A stretch of DNA of 64,000 nucleotides, from positions 558,001 to 622,000 of the forward strand of contig NZ_SWCM01000001.1 in the NCBI RefSeq assembly GCF_005116645.1. The letters are read 5' to 3'. The notes beneath the pieces are model-generated. The model did not search any database, was not told the DNA's origin, and was given only the letters and a program-made list of their open reading frames with translations. The DNA is from Desulfopila sp. IMCC35006. GTDB taxonomy: Bacteria; Desulfobacterota; Desulfobulbia; Desulfobulbales; Desulfocapsaceae. The translations under genes were made by a program, and so were the position numbers. Below, piece after piece: positions 57,520-64,000 of the stretch (positions are counted from its first letter, which is position 1; each line of letters opens with the position of its first letter).

Positions 57520-57711
57520 TTGAAACTGAGCACAGAAAACAATATCGAAAACAAAAAAGAAAATTTGGACGGGGACCTTCAAGAAAATTTTGGCCAGGTT
57601 GATATTGATAGTTCTTTCGTTCTCGTAAACGCCTTGATTATGAGACCGGTAGCTGGGCCTTTAATGGTGATTGATTCCGATAAAACAGGTTTTTTACCTA
57701 TCGCCATGTGA
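57520..57711 (+). CDS. Short ORF, possibly a decayed CsbD-like gene
   Basis: A 63-codon frame from a TTG start, preceded by AAAAAGGAGAAACGCC. This leader and the first codons (AAACTGAGCACAGAAAACA) resemble the leader and start of csbD at 33458 and 61296. The first part of the protein is charged (ENNIENKKENLDGDLQENFG), the second is hydrophobic (LIMRPVAGPLMVI) and unlike CsbD. Either a small gene of module C or a fragment after recombination. I do not assign a function. Confidence 0.35.
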   Translation: MKLSTENNIENKKENLDGDLQENFGQVDIDSSFVLVNALIMRPVAGPLMVIDSDKTGFLPIAM

Positions 57712-58301
57712 CTACCTTGAACATTGACAAAACTCAACCAGTTCAAGTGAAGTTTATTGATGTTTAGCAAAGCCAAAACACTCAAAGGTTACAAATGAGA
57801 CAGCCTTAATAGAAAAATAAGGAGGGCTAAAGAATATTAAAAGAAACGGGTGAACGTTGATTTGGTCGAAGTTTTTACAGGAATGAGTAAGTACCTAAAC
57901 ATAAAAAATTGGAATAACCGCGAATTTTCGGTATGTTAGTAGGTTAGAGAGGTTTTAAGTGTCACTTGAGAATGTTGCAGGGTTCCCTGTGTTTGAAAGG
58001 GTAACAAATGACCCGAATCTCGGGTCTACCACACTTGATAAGTGTGAGATGTTTTACAACACTAAACAACATCAGACTTATCTCGTGTGTCTCAGCCCAT
58101 CAGACTTTAAGAAAATGATGACATTGAAAAAAGCATATTTAAGACAGTTGTCCATTTTTACCTGACCACGTCAAGCCACCTTCCTGGAAAACACCTCATG
58201 CACACAAGCTATCCCGCAGCTCTTGTCTGCACCCTGAAGCTTTGATTGGGACCGTTTCCTAACACAGATCAGCAAAGATCACTTGAAGGGCCCATAGACT
58301 T
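57712..58301. other. Intergenic region between modules C and D
   Basis: About 590 bp. An AAGGAGGG sequence near 57822 is not followed by a start codon. A frame at 57959-58165 (GTG start) has no recognisable content. There are small dyads such as CACACTTGATAAGTGTGAG (58030-58048). Nothing else is supported. Confidence 0.4.
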
Positions 58302-58437
58302 GGTCATATATGACCAGTTGAGCGTATATGACCTTTAGGCCGGCACCTCCCCCCTGCATTGTTCCTCGACTAATTGGCATGATTGAGAATAAATCAACGA
58401 GATAGACACTGCGCATAGCTCTTGGATCGATAATTGC
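58302..58437 (+). promoter_or_regulatory. Regulatory module D: paired UAS and sigma-54-like promoter
   Basis: Paired site at 58302-58333 (GGTCATATATGACC, then GTATATGACC) and box TGGATCGATAATTGC at 58423-58437 with correct GG-GC spacing, about 106 bp from the pair centre. The downstream sequence is a broken hybrid histidine kinase. Confidence 0.65.
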
Positions 58438-58559
58438 TAGATAAGTGAAGAAAGTAAGATATCTGCGGTCAAGCTTTTGGTTTGTACCTTCGCGGATGGT
58501 TGCCGGCAGCATCTCCATCGCGGTGGCTTTGGTTGAAGCGGGTTCCACCGGGAGCGAAC

Positions 58560-59120
58560 AACGGCACTGGTTTAGGACTGGCTACTGTCTATGGCATCGT
58601 CAAACAGAACAATGGTTTCATCAACGTCTACAGCGAGCCGGGTAAGGGAACAACTTTCAGGATATTTCTGCCGCGGCATAGCGAACAGGGCAGCAACGCG
58701 GGATAGCAGTGTGAGGAAACGATCCGGCGTGGCCATGGAGAAACTGTGCTTGTCGTGGAGGATGAAATATCGATTCTCAAACTCGCAGCGCAAATTCTCA
58801 AAGATCCTGGTTATGTCGTTCTTACCGCCAATAGATCAAAAGACGCCATCAACCTAGTCAAAGAGCATAGCGAGACAATCGATCTGGTCATCACCGATGT
58901 AATAATGCCGGAGACGAACGGAAGGGATCTGGCAAATTTGCTTCTCACAATACACCCAAACATGAAGTGCCTGTTTATGTCAGGCTATACTTCAACCGTC
59001 ATTGCCGACCAGGGTGTTCTGGTAGAAGACATGCAGTTCATTCAAAAGCCATTCTCAGCAAAAGAATTGGGCGAAAAGGTGCACGAGGTATTGAAGAGTG
59101 ACAAGGAAAATTCAACTTGA
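58560..59120 (+). pseudogene. Hybrid histidine kinase remnant (ATPase end and receiver domain)
   Basis: In one frame the C-terminal G2 box of a HATPase domain ([20 protein letters not shown], with [17 protein letters not shown]) is followed by a stop at 58704. Then the same frame gives a complete receiver domain: VLVVEDEISILKLAAQIL, phosphoacceptor Asp in DLVITDVIMPETNG, LFMSGYT with Thr, and QKPFSAKELGEKVHEVL with Lys. The dimerisation and most of the ATPase domain are lost. If the ATG near 58746 is used, a stand-alone receiver of about 124 residues could still be made. Confidence 0.82.
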
Positions 59121-59190
59121 TACTGTATCTTGCCTCTATCCATTGATTTGAAAACCTTGGAATCCGCCGACCAAGCTGCGAAATCCAACT

Positions 59191-59679
59191 TTACGGTGCC
59201 GACCACCCCATGATAGGCACCGTGCTGATACTGTTCTTCGGGCTTCCCTCGACAACCCGATCGCTATACGCCACGTAAACCAACACGTTGCGTTCGCGGT
59301 CGAAGAAGCGGACGACCTGAAGTTTCTTGAAGATAAGGCTGCGGTGCTCGTCAAAGACGCGCTCACCGTCCTTAATCTCGCCAACGATTTTGATCGGGCC
59401 GACTTGACGACAGGCAATGCTTGCGTCACTCGTGTCCTCTGCCATACCTAATTCACCTTTCACCCCTCCTGTTTGCGCTCGGGAAATATGACAAGCGACG
59501 CCCGTGACTTTGGGGTCGTCAAAACCGTCAATCACGATCTTGTCGTTGGGCCCAAGCATACGAAAATGCGTGCTCACCGAGCCCGTCGTGCCGCGTTCGG
59601 GTCGACTGAAGACCCATAATCCGAAAAGTACAATAACCAAAAAAATCAAGCTGCCAAGAATAATTCCGATCCGTTTCAT
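59191..59679 (-). CDS. creA: CreA family exported protein
   Basis: A 162-residue protein; the ATG at 59679 follows GGAAGG. An N-terminal helix ([20 protein letters not shown]) is a signal anchor. The mature part has CreA features: [20 protein letters not shown] with CHISRA, then [16 protein letters not shown], and [20 protein letters not shown] with [13 protein letters not shown]. Function is unknown although the gene is widespread and periplasmic. No operon partner is evident; module D remnants lie upstream on the other strand. Confidence 0.9.
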   Translation of the reverse strand: MKRIGIILGSLIFLVIVLFGLWVFSRPERGTTGSVSTHFRMLGPNDKIVIDGFDDPKVTGVACHISRAQTGGVKGELGMAEDTSDASIACRQVGPIKIVGEIKDGERVFDEHRSLIFKKLQVVRFFDRERNVLVYVAYSDRVVEGSPKNSISTVPIMGWSAP

Positions 59680-60040
59680 GATGATTTGCCTTCCTTGGGT
59701 GAATTTACATCCCACCTTGTGCCCAGTGGGAAGATGATTCGAAAAGTTTTTAGAATTATCTTAAGCGCTTGCCCTATTGCAGGATCTCTTTGCAATTAAT
59801 ATTTTGCCTTATAACTGTACTTCCGTGACTCTGATGGTTTCCTTGCTGAAGTCAACCATCGAAATAGAGGCCAACCTTTCCGGTCCTGACCTCTATTCCG
59901 TCAAACTCAGCATTCCATTTGTCGAAAAGAGAAGAACATTTCTCTTTTTTAAATCATCGGCGGATTCAATCATCTTGTGAAATGGTTCGTCATAAGTCGC
60001 GGCTTTTCATACGTGACTGCTGATGGATCTAAAAACCTGA
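59680..60040. other. Intergenic region between creA and the DUF3309 gene
   Basis: About 360 bp, downstream of the BON/CsbD operon and upstream of creA. A plus-strand frame at 59777-59980 has no recognisable content. No paired UAS or sigma-54 box with correct spacing was found upstream of creA. Confidence 0.4.
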
Positions 60041-60196
60041 TCAGAGTCTGCCCATGAGAAGCAGGGCCACAACAATAAGGACTATCAGGCCGACTCCACC
60101 ACTGGGCCCATACCCCCATGACCGGCTGTGCGGCCAGACCGGGATCATTCCCAAGAGCGCCAGTATCAGAATTATGACTAATATTGTACCTAACAT
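60041..60196 (-). CDS. DUF3309 family small membrane protein
   Basis: A 51-residue protein with two hydrophobic helices around a conserved centre: MLGTILVIILILALLGMIPV, then WPHSRSWGYGPSGG and IVLIVVALLLMGRL. This is the DUF3309 pattern, found in stress clusters of many proteobacteria. The start follows AAGGGGAGAGTAAAAT. It lies 59 bp after the BON gene on the same strand and is probably the last gene of the module E operon. Function unknown. Confidence 0.88.
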   Translation of the reverse strand: MLGTILVIILILALLGMIPVWPHSRSWGYGPSGGVGLIVLIVVALLLMGRL

Positions 60197-60255
60197 ATTT
60201 TACTCTCCCCTTAACAGTAATGGCCAATCCCAAACTAACCGGTTTTGGATCTGGT

Positions 60256-61035
60256 TTACTTGACGATCATGTTATTGACCACCTTCCTTACTCCATGCAC
60301 ATCGCTCACGAGTTTGGTGGCCAGGTCCTTTTCAGCTGCATTTTTTGCCGTACCTCCCAGATTGACAACACCGTCTTTTGTCTCGACGGTGGTTTTCAGG
60401 GCGCTCGTTGAGCGATGGTACAGCAAAGTCGACTTGACCAGAGCGGTAATGGACGCATCGTCAATCATCTCGCCCATGGCATCCATTTTTTCTCCCATTT
60501 TTGTTTCGCCCGACTTCATTTTCGCGGAGGGTGTTTTCATCTCATTTTTTACAATTTTGACTCCTTCAACATCCTTTACATATTCGGTTGTCAGGTCTTT
60601 TTGCGCCTGACTAGAGGCATTACCGCTCAGAGTGACGGTCCCATTTTTTGCTAATACCTCAGTTTCGGTGGCCTTCACGTTCCGATGGAATAAAAGTGCG
60701 GCTTTGACTTTGGTGATAAGCCACGCATCTGAGGTTTCACTGAGGGCCTCACCTTTTTCTTTCAGTTGGTTATCTACGGTTTTCACTCCCGGCAGGCTCG
60801 CCACACAATCCTGAGCCAATGTCTTGTGGGATCCATCGGAAACAGTCCCGGTCAAGGTAACAACACCATCCTTGGATTTGACTGTAATGTCATCGCCTTT
60901 GAGGTAGGTTCTGAACACATACGACTGCGTTGCGGATGCTACGATGTCGTCATCAGTCACAGATGCAAAGACAGGAGCACCGACAAACAGCAAGGAAGCT
61001 AGAATTGCAGCCACTGCTAAACGATAGGTTGACAT
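60256..61035 (-). CDS. Periplasmic BON-domain protein (three BON domains)
   Basis: A 259-residue OsmY-like protein. The start at 61035 follows AAAGGA and gives signal peptide MSTYRLAVAAILASLLFVGA to VFA. Three BON domains follow: around GDDITVKSKDGVVTLTGTVS, around NVKATETEVLAKNGTVTLSG, and around SALKTTVETKDGVVNLGGTA. A Lys/Met-rich linker (KMKSGETKMGEKMDAMGEM) separates the second and third. BON domains bind phospholipid; OsmY-type proteins protect the envelope or chaperone outer-membrane proteins. Paralogue of the BON gene at 61397-62194 with the same three-domain plan. Confidence 0.9.
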   Translation of the reverse strand: MSTYRLAVAAILASLLFVGAPVFASVTDDDIVASATQSYVFRTYLKGDDITVKSKDGVVTLTGTVSDGSHKTLAQDCVASLPGVKTVDNQLKEKGEALSETSDAWLITKVKAALLFHRNVKATETEVLAKNGTVTLSGNASSQAQKDLTTEYVKDVEGVKIVKNEMKTPSAKMKSGETKMGEKMDAMGEMIDDASITALVKSTLLYHRSTSALKTTVETKDGVVNLGGTAKNAAEKDLATKLVSDVHGVRKVVNNMIVK

Positions 61036-61116
61036 GGTATTTTTTCCTTTATTTGTTGGAATGTTTGGGTGAATCACCAAGAAATCATTTTCCTGCTGCT
61101 TTGCTTTGTCAAAAGG

Positions 61117-61296
61117 CTACTTGCCTGCAACCTTCTCGATCTCGGCGATTTTTTCCTGAACTTTACCTTCTAAATTTTCAACTTTTCCTTCAGATTCCAG
61201 GTCACGGTCATCGACTACTTTCCCGACGGTCTCCTTGACCTTACCTTTCACTTGGTGCATCTTCCCTTCTACATTGTCTTTTGTGCTTGATTTCAT
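61117..61296 (-). CDS. CsbD family stress protein
   Basis: A 59-residue charged protein (MKSSTKDNVEGKMHQVKGKV, then KETVGKVVDDRDLESEGKVE and NLEGKVQEKIAEIEKVAGK). Preceded by CAGGAGAAACACC. It is the intact twin of csbD at 33458-33637: equal length, the same leader, and the same upstream BON C-terminus. It lies between the two BON genes in a probable operon under sigma-54 module E. Confidence 0.92.
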   Translation of the reverse strand: MKSSTKDNVEGKMHQVKGKVKETVGKVVDDRDLESEGKVENLEGKVQEKIAEIEKVAGK

Positions 61297-61396
61297 GGTG
61301 TTTCTCCTGGTTAATTTTGGTTGAAGTAACTGTTGCAGGGGGCCTCTGCACTTTATTTTTCGGGTCCCGGCACAGTCGACTACAAGCCGACTGTCT

Positions 61397-62194
61397 TTAG
61401 TTGGTCATGGATGCGATTCTCTCGATGGTCATGTTATTGAACACCATCTTGACACCTGGAACGTCAATAACACGTTTGGAGACGAGGTTTTTCTCATCCC
61501 AACTCCCGGCTTTTCCCTCCAGCATGACCACGCCATCCTTCGTCTCGACAGTGATGCCCAAGGTCCTGGTCGAACGATGATACGACAGGGTGGTCTTGAC
61601 CAGGGCCGTGACAGACGCATCATCAATCGATTCGCCTGTGGTGTCGGCGTCTTTCCGTATTTTCTCTCCTGTCTTCAGAGTGGCAGGTGCCACCGTCATT
61701 TCATTTGTTACCTTGTTCACCCCTTCCACATCCTTGGCATACTCAGCCGTCAGATCCTTTTGGGCAATGCTGCCTGCCTTGCCGCACAAGGTGATGGTGC
61801 CGTTTTTTGCGACAACCTCAGTTTCGACAGCATTCACATTCTGATGGAATAAAAGTGTCGATTTTACTTTAGCAGCAAGCCACGCATCTTTATTCAGAGC
61901 GGAGACTTCATTATGTTCTTCCAATTTACTGTAAACACCGGTAACCCCGGGCAATCTCGCAAGAGTCTCACTGGCCAGTAATTTGTGAGATGCATCAGAA
62001 ACCGTCCCGATCAGAATGGCAACGCCGTCTTTATACTGTATCGTGATGTCATCGCCCTTGAGATAGGTCCTGAACACATACGACTGTCTAGCATATGATT
62101 CAGTGTCGATTCTGGATGCGAAGAGAGGGGTGTTAAGTGAAAACAATGAAGCCATGGTTTCCAGTAATTGCTTATGGTATGGTATTTTTCTCAT
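61397..62194 (-). CDS. BON-domain protein, first gene of the module E operon
   Basis: A 265-residue protein with three BON domains: around GDDITIQYKDGVAILIGTVS, NVNAVETEVVAKNGTITLCG and RTLGITVETKDGVVMLEGKA. The ATG at 62194 follows AAAGGAGAAAAGCCG. Compared with its paralogue the N-terminus (MRKIPYHKQLLETMASLFSL, then NTPLFASRIDTE) has lost most of its hydrophobic core, so export may be weak or use another route. The C-terminus NNMTIERIASMTN is nearly the same as the remnant at 33298-33360. Confidence 0.88.
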   Translation of the reverse strand: MRKIPYHKQLLETMASLFSLNTPLFASRIDTESYARQSYVFRTYLKGDDITIQYKDGVAILIGTVSDASHKLLASETLARLPGVTGVYSKLEEHNEVSALNKDAWLAAKVKSTLLFHQNVNAVETEVVAKNGTITLCGKAGSIAQKDLTAEYAKDVEGVNKVTNEMTVAPATLKTGEKIRKDADTTGESIDDASVTALVKTTLSYHRSTRTLGITVETKDGVVMLEGKAGSWDEKNLVSKRVIDVPGVKMVFNNMTIERIASMTN

Positions 62195-62360
62195 CGGCTT
62201 TTCTCCTTTTGTTGAATGAGACCTGCGCAGTTTCGGAATACTTTTTTCAGGTGATCCAACCTCTGGAACTTTCTTCCTTCTTTCCTCATAGAGGCATGGC
62301 GAGGATGGCGGACCGCAGGAGCAAAACCAGTGGAAGAGTGCCATTCGTCACTCTCTTAAA

Positions 62361-62375
62361 GCAATATTTATGCCA
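62361..62375 (-). promoter_or_regulatory. Sigma-54 promoter of module E
   Basis: Minus strand TGGCATAAATATTGC with exact GG-GC spacing, 138 bp from the centre of the paired site at 62497-62528. It reads into BON-CsbD-BON-DUF3309. The flanking GTTGTAAACATGGCATAA also occurs, with small changes, at module H. Confidence 0.75.
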
Positions 62376-62496
62376 TGTTTACAACGCTCAGCGTCACCTC
62401 ATCCATCTCTTTGATGTTTTTGGAATAAGTAACCCAAGAATAGATCTACAGGGAGGCCATTGAACACTGAATGTAAAGGGTTGTATTTAATCTATT

Positions 62497-62528
62497 GGTC
62501 ATAGATAACCACTTGGGCAAATGTGACC
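62497..62528 (-). promoter_or_regulatory. Paired activator site of module E
   Basis: Diverged pair: on the plus strand GGTCATAGATAACC, then AAATGTGACC. Both outer half-sites (GGTCA and TGACC) are kept. It is oriented toward the BON operon on the minus strand. Confidence 0.65.
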
Positions 62529-63062
62529 TGACCTTTGGAATCTGGTTGCAACAGTCCCTTCCGGAGAATTGGGAAATATTGAAGTAAAATGAATAATACA
62601 GGAGATGTGACAGAGTACTTTCAACCCTGACATAATGATTACTCTGTAAAGTGAGGGGAGTGATGCACCCCAACAGTGACGGTTTACATCGTCAAACAAA
62701 TAAGCAGCGGATAGCCTAACTCCGAGGGAACAGTTCCCCTTTGTTTCTTCAACGAGGATGTAATCGCTACGTGTCGTTCCCTACAGGATGCGATCGACCC
62801 GAACGAGGAAGATCTTCCTTCAGCGAGACTTCCTTCCTCTGGCTTGTTCGACCACCCATTTAGCTAAGTATAATATAGAGGGAATATCTGAAAAGAGCGA
62901 CAAAAGGAAAAATAACAGTGCAGATACCTCGACAGGATTGTTTATTAAGTTAGGGGTTTGGGCAGGAATCCGGACATGGCGCCAATCAGATAGGGCACGG
63001 GTAGGTGCATGTCGAAATCCAGTTGTACAATGACGGATGCCAGGGGCTAGGAATCGCGTTTG
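62529..63062. other. Intergenic region between module E and the M23 peptidase gene
   Basis: About 530 bp. A plus-strand frame at 62788-63033 is Arg/Ser-rich with no ribosome binding site and is probably not a gene. TGACATAATGATTAC at 62629-62643 resembles the sigma-54 boxes but has lost both invariant pairs. No RNA gene or repeat is seen. Confidence 0.4.
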
Positions 63063-63809
63063 TCAGGGCCCGCGCAACATAGGATACGGGTTTATCACCG
63101 TTGACTTCCACCAAAGCTTTTCCGGACCCAGCACGGATACCTCGAAGTGCAGGTGCGGCGCCGCATCGCTGGCATTGCCACTGGAACCGACCAGGCCGAT
63201 TGGATCGCCACTTCGTAATTGTTTGCCTTCCACGAGGCCCGGCGCATAGCTGTCCAGGTGCGCGTAATAATATACATATTTTTCTGTGGGATCGAACTGG
63301 TAGACGGTCAGGCCGCCCTGATTGCTGTAGAACAGTTTCACGACTGTGCCATCATCCGCTGCGATCACCTTGGTTCCACTCGGTGCCGTAATGTCGATTC
63401 CGTTGTGGATACGACCTCCGCTTCGTGCATCGGTGTAGCTGTCGGTCAACTGGCTCGCCTTGATGCCAACGACCGGGATCAACAGTGGCAACGAAGGACT
63501 CTCGGTCGACGCCGGGGCCACTAACATCGGCGTTACCGCGGTCGCGGTGGATTGCAGAGAGGGAGAGTTGGCGGCATCCATTGGGATCACTGGGGACAAC
63601 CATGGATAGGAACCATCCGCCGCCGATTCCGCATTGCAATTTACTGTCGGCGTGGCGGATTGTTGTGGCGGATTGATTGCTGCTGGCGTATCTGCCGCCA
63701 ACGGTTGCGGACAGAACACAAAAGCGAAGATGCCGGCCGCGCCGAACAGCGCACCGCCGACAAAGGACAACACGTGTTTCAAAGCAGGATGAATGCCAGC
63801 CAAACTCAT
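63063..63809 (-). CDS. M23 family metallopeptidase (LytM-like)
   Basis: A 248-residue zinc endopeptidase for peptidoglycan. An N-terminal hydrophobic segment ([20 protein letters not shown]) is a signal anchor, followed by a Pro/Ser/Thr-rich linker. The LytM domain holds the zinc ligands in [15 protein letters not shown] (His-x3-Asp) and HLHFEV, with the third active-site histidine in [16 protein letters not shown]. Its ATG overlaps the stop of the upstream L,D-transpeptidase gene by four bases, so the pair is translationally coupled and remodels the cell wall. G+C is higher than in the BON region. Confidence 0.9.
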   Translation of the reverse strand: MSLAGIHPALKHVLSFVGGALFGAAGIFAFVFCPQPLAADTPAAINPPQQSATPTVNCNAESAADGSYPWLSPVIPMDAANSPSLQSTATAVTPMLVAPASTESPSLPLLIPVVGIKASQLTDSYTDARSGGRIHNGIDITAPSGTKVIAADDGTVVKLFYSNQGGLTVYQFDPTEKYVYYYAHLDSYAPGLVEGKQLRSGDPIGLVGSSGNASDAAPHLHFEVSVLGPEKLWWKSTVINPYPMLRGP

Positions 63810-64000
63810 TCCTGCAAAATTGCCGGCATGCCGGGCGAGACCGCCTCTGCCAGCGCCAGTGCATTCCAGTTAGTTAAGCGGATGCAGCCATGTGACTGCG
63901 TCTTGCTGATTTTCGAAGGCTCCGGCGTGCCGTGAATGCCATAATGCTCTTTTGACAAATCGATCCAGACCACGCCAACCGGGTTGTTCGGGCCGGCCGC
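63806..64000 (-). CDS. L,D-transpeptidase (YkuD), C-terminal part
   Basis: The last 64 codons of a YkuD domain; the N-terminal part is outside the window. [20 protein letters not shown], then [16 protein letters not shown], contains the catalytic His-x-x-x... and HGCIR cysteine motif. The enzyme makes 3-3 crosslinks in peptidoglycan or attaches lipoprotein. It runs directly into the M23 peptidase gene. Confidence 0.9.
   Translation of the reverse strand, partial: AAGPNNPVGVVWIDLSKEHYGIHGTPEPSKISKTQSHGCIRLTNWNALALAEAVSPGMPAILQE

Noticed and set aside
62629-62643. A plus-strand sigma-54 promoter for module E
   Set aside because: TGACATAATGATTAC lacks both invariant GG and GC pairs, while a proper box exists on the minus strand at 62361-62375 facing the BON operon.
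62788-63033. An 81-codon plus-strand gene
   Set aside because: Arg/Ser-rich composition, no ribosome binding site and no family resemblance.
1-64000. CRISPR array, prophage or rRNA operon
   Set aside because: No regularly spaced direct repeats, phage structural genes or rRNA sequences were seen on either strand.

Overview
The window looks like a chromosomal segment of an anaerobic, metal-exposed Gram-negative bacterium, most likely in or near Desulfobacterota. That assignment is inferred. It rests on a CbiK cobaltochelatase with a signal peptide beside a periplasmic binding protein under a cobalamin riboswitch, a two-gene 2-oxoacid:ferredoxin oxidoreductase, outer-membrane and periplasmic proteins, and many sigma-54 type promoters. 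No rRNA gene or intact tRNA is present to settle it.

Left part (1-31 kb, mostly minus strand). A probable operon reads tal, gnd, a TVP38/TMEM64 membrane protein, a DEP-domain/MerA-like flavoprotein fusion and a GH63-like glycosidase cut by the window edge. Next come a 170-bp MITE-like element with 23-bp terminal inverted repeats and a 10-bp target duplication, a broken DUF547 gene, a CusB/CusA copper or silver efflux pair and a 1,847-residue multicopper oxidase with N-terminal PGSGY repeats and a duplicated C-terminal module. Then follow an acetyl-CoA hydrolase/GNAT fusion, an HdeD protein with a glycine-zipper lipoprotein, the B12-riboswitch operon (cbiK and a binding protein), korAB and an EamA transporter followed by a decayed EamA copy.

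Middle part (31-46 kb). A tRNA 3'-end fragment with its terminator abuts a hipBA toxin-antitoxin pair. The stretch that follows is full of remnants: BON, DUF2254, NtrC-type, IS1595, YihY and Pgm fragments. Intact genes among them cover sugar use (glk, an FHS-type sugar transporter), peptide use (pepD, an OPT transporter, a PqqD-like protein), and envelope or metal functions (marC, low-affinity iron permease, CDF transporter).

Right part (46-64 kb). Phosphoketolase and RpiB-like isomerase form one operon. A four-gene NodT/HlyD/RbbA/YhhJ export operon follows, richer in G+C. A broken hybrid kinase, creA, a BON-CsbD-BON-DUF3309 stress operon, an M23 peptidase and an L,D-transpeptidase complete the window.

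The most notable signal is a repeated regulatory module found eight times between 33.1 and 62.5 kb. Each copy has two GGTCATATATGACC-like palindromic sites in about 32 bp and, 105-139 bp downstream, a -24/-12 box with GG and GC at exact sigma-54 spacing. The modules precede marC, phosphoketolase, the RbbA operon, the BON/CsbD operon, a second partial copy of that BON/CsbD locus, a Met/Gly-rich exported protein, and two decayed loci. This reads as one sigma-54 enhancer-binding-protein regulon for stress and alternative carbon metabolism. The activator itself is not seen intact here.
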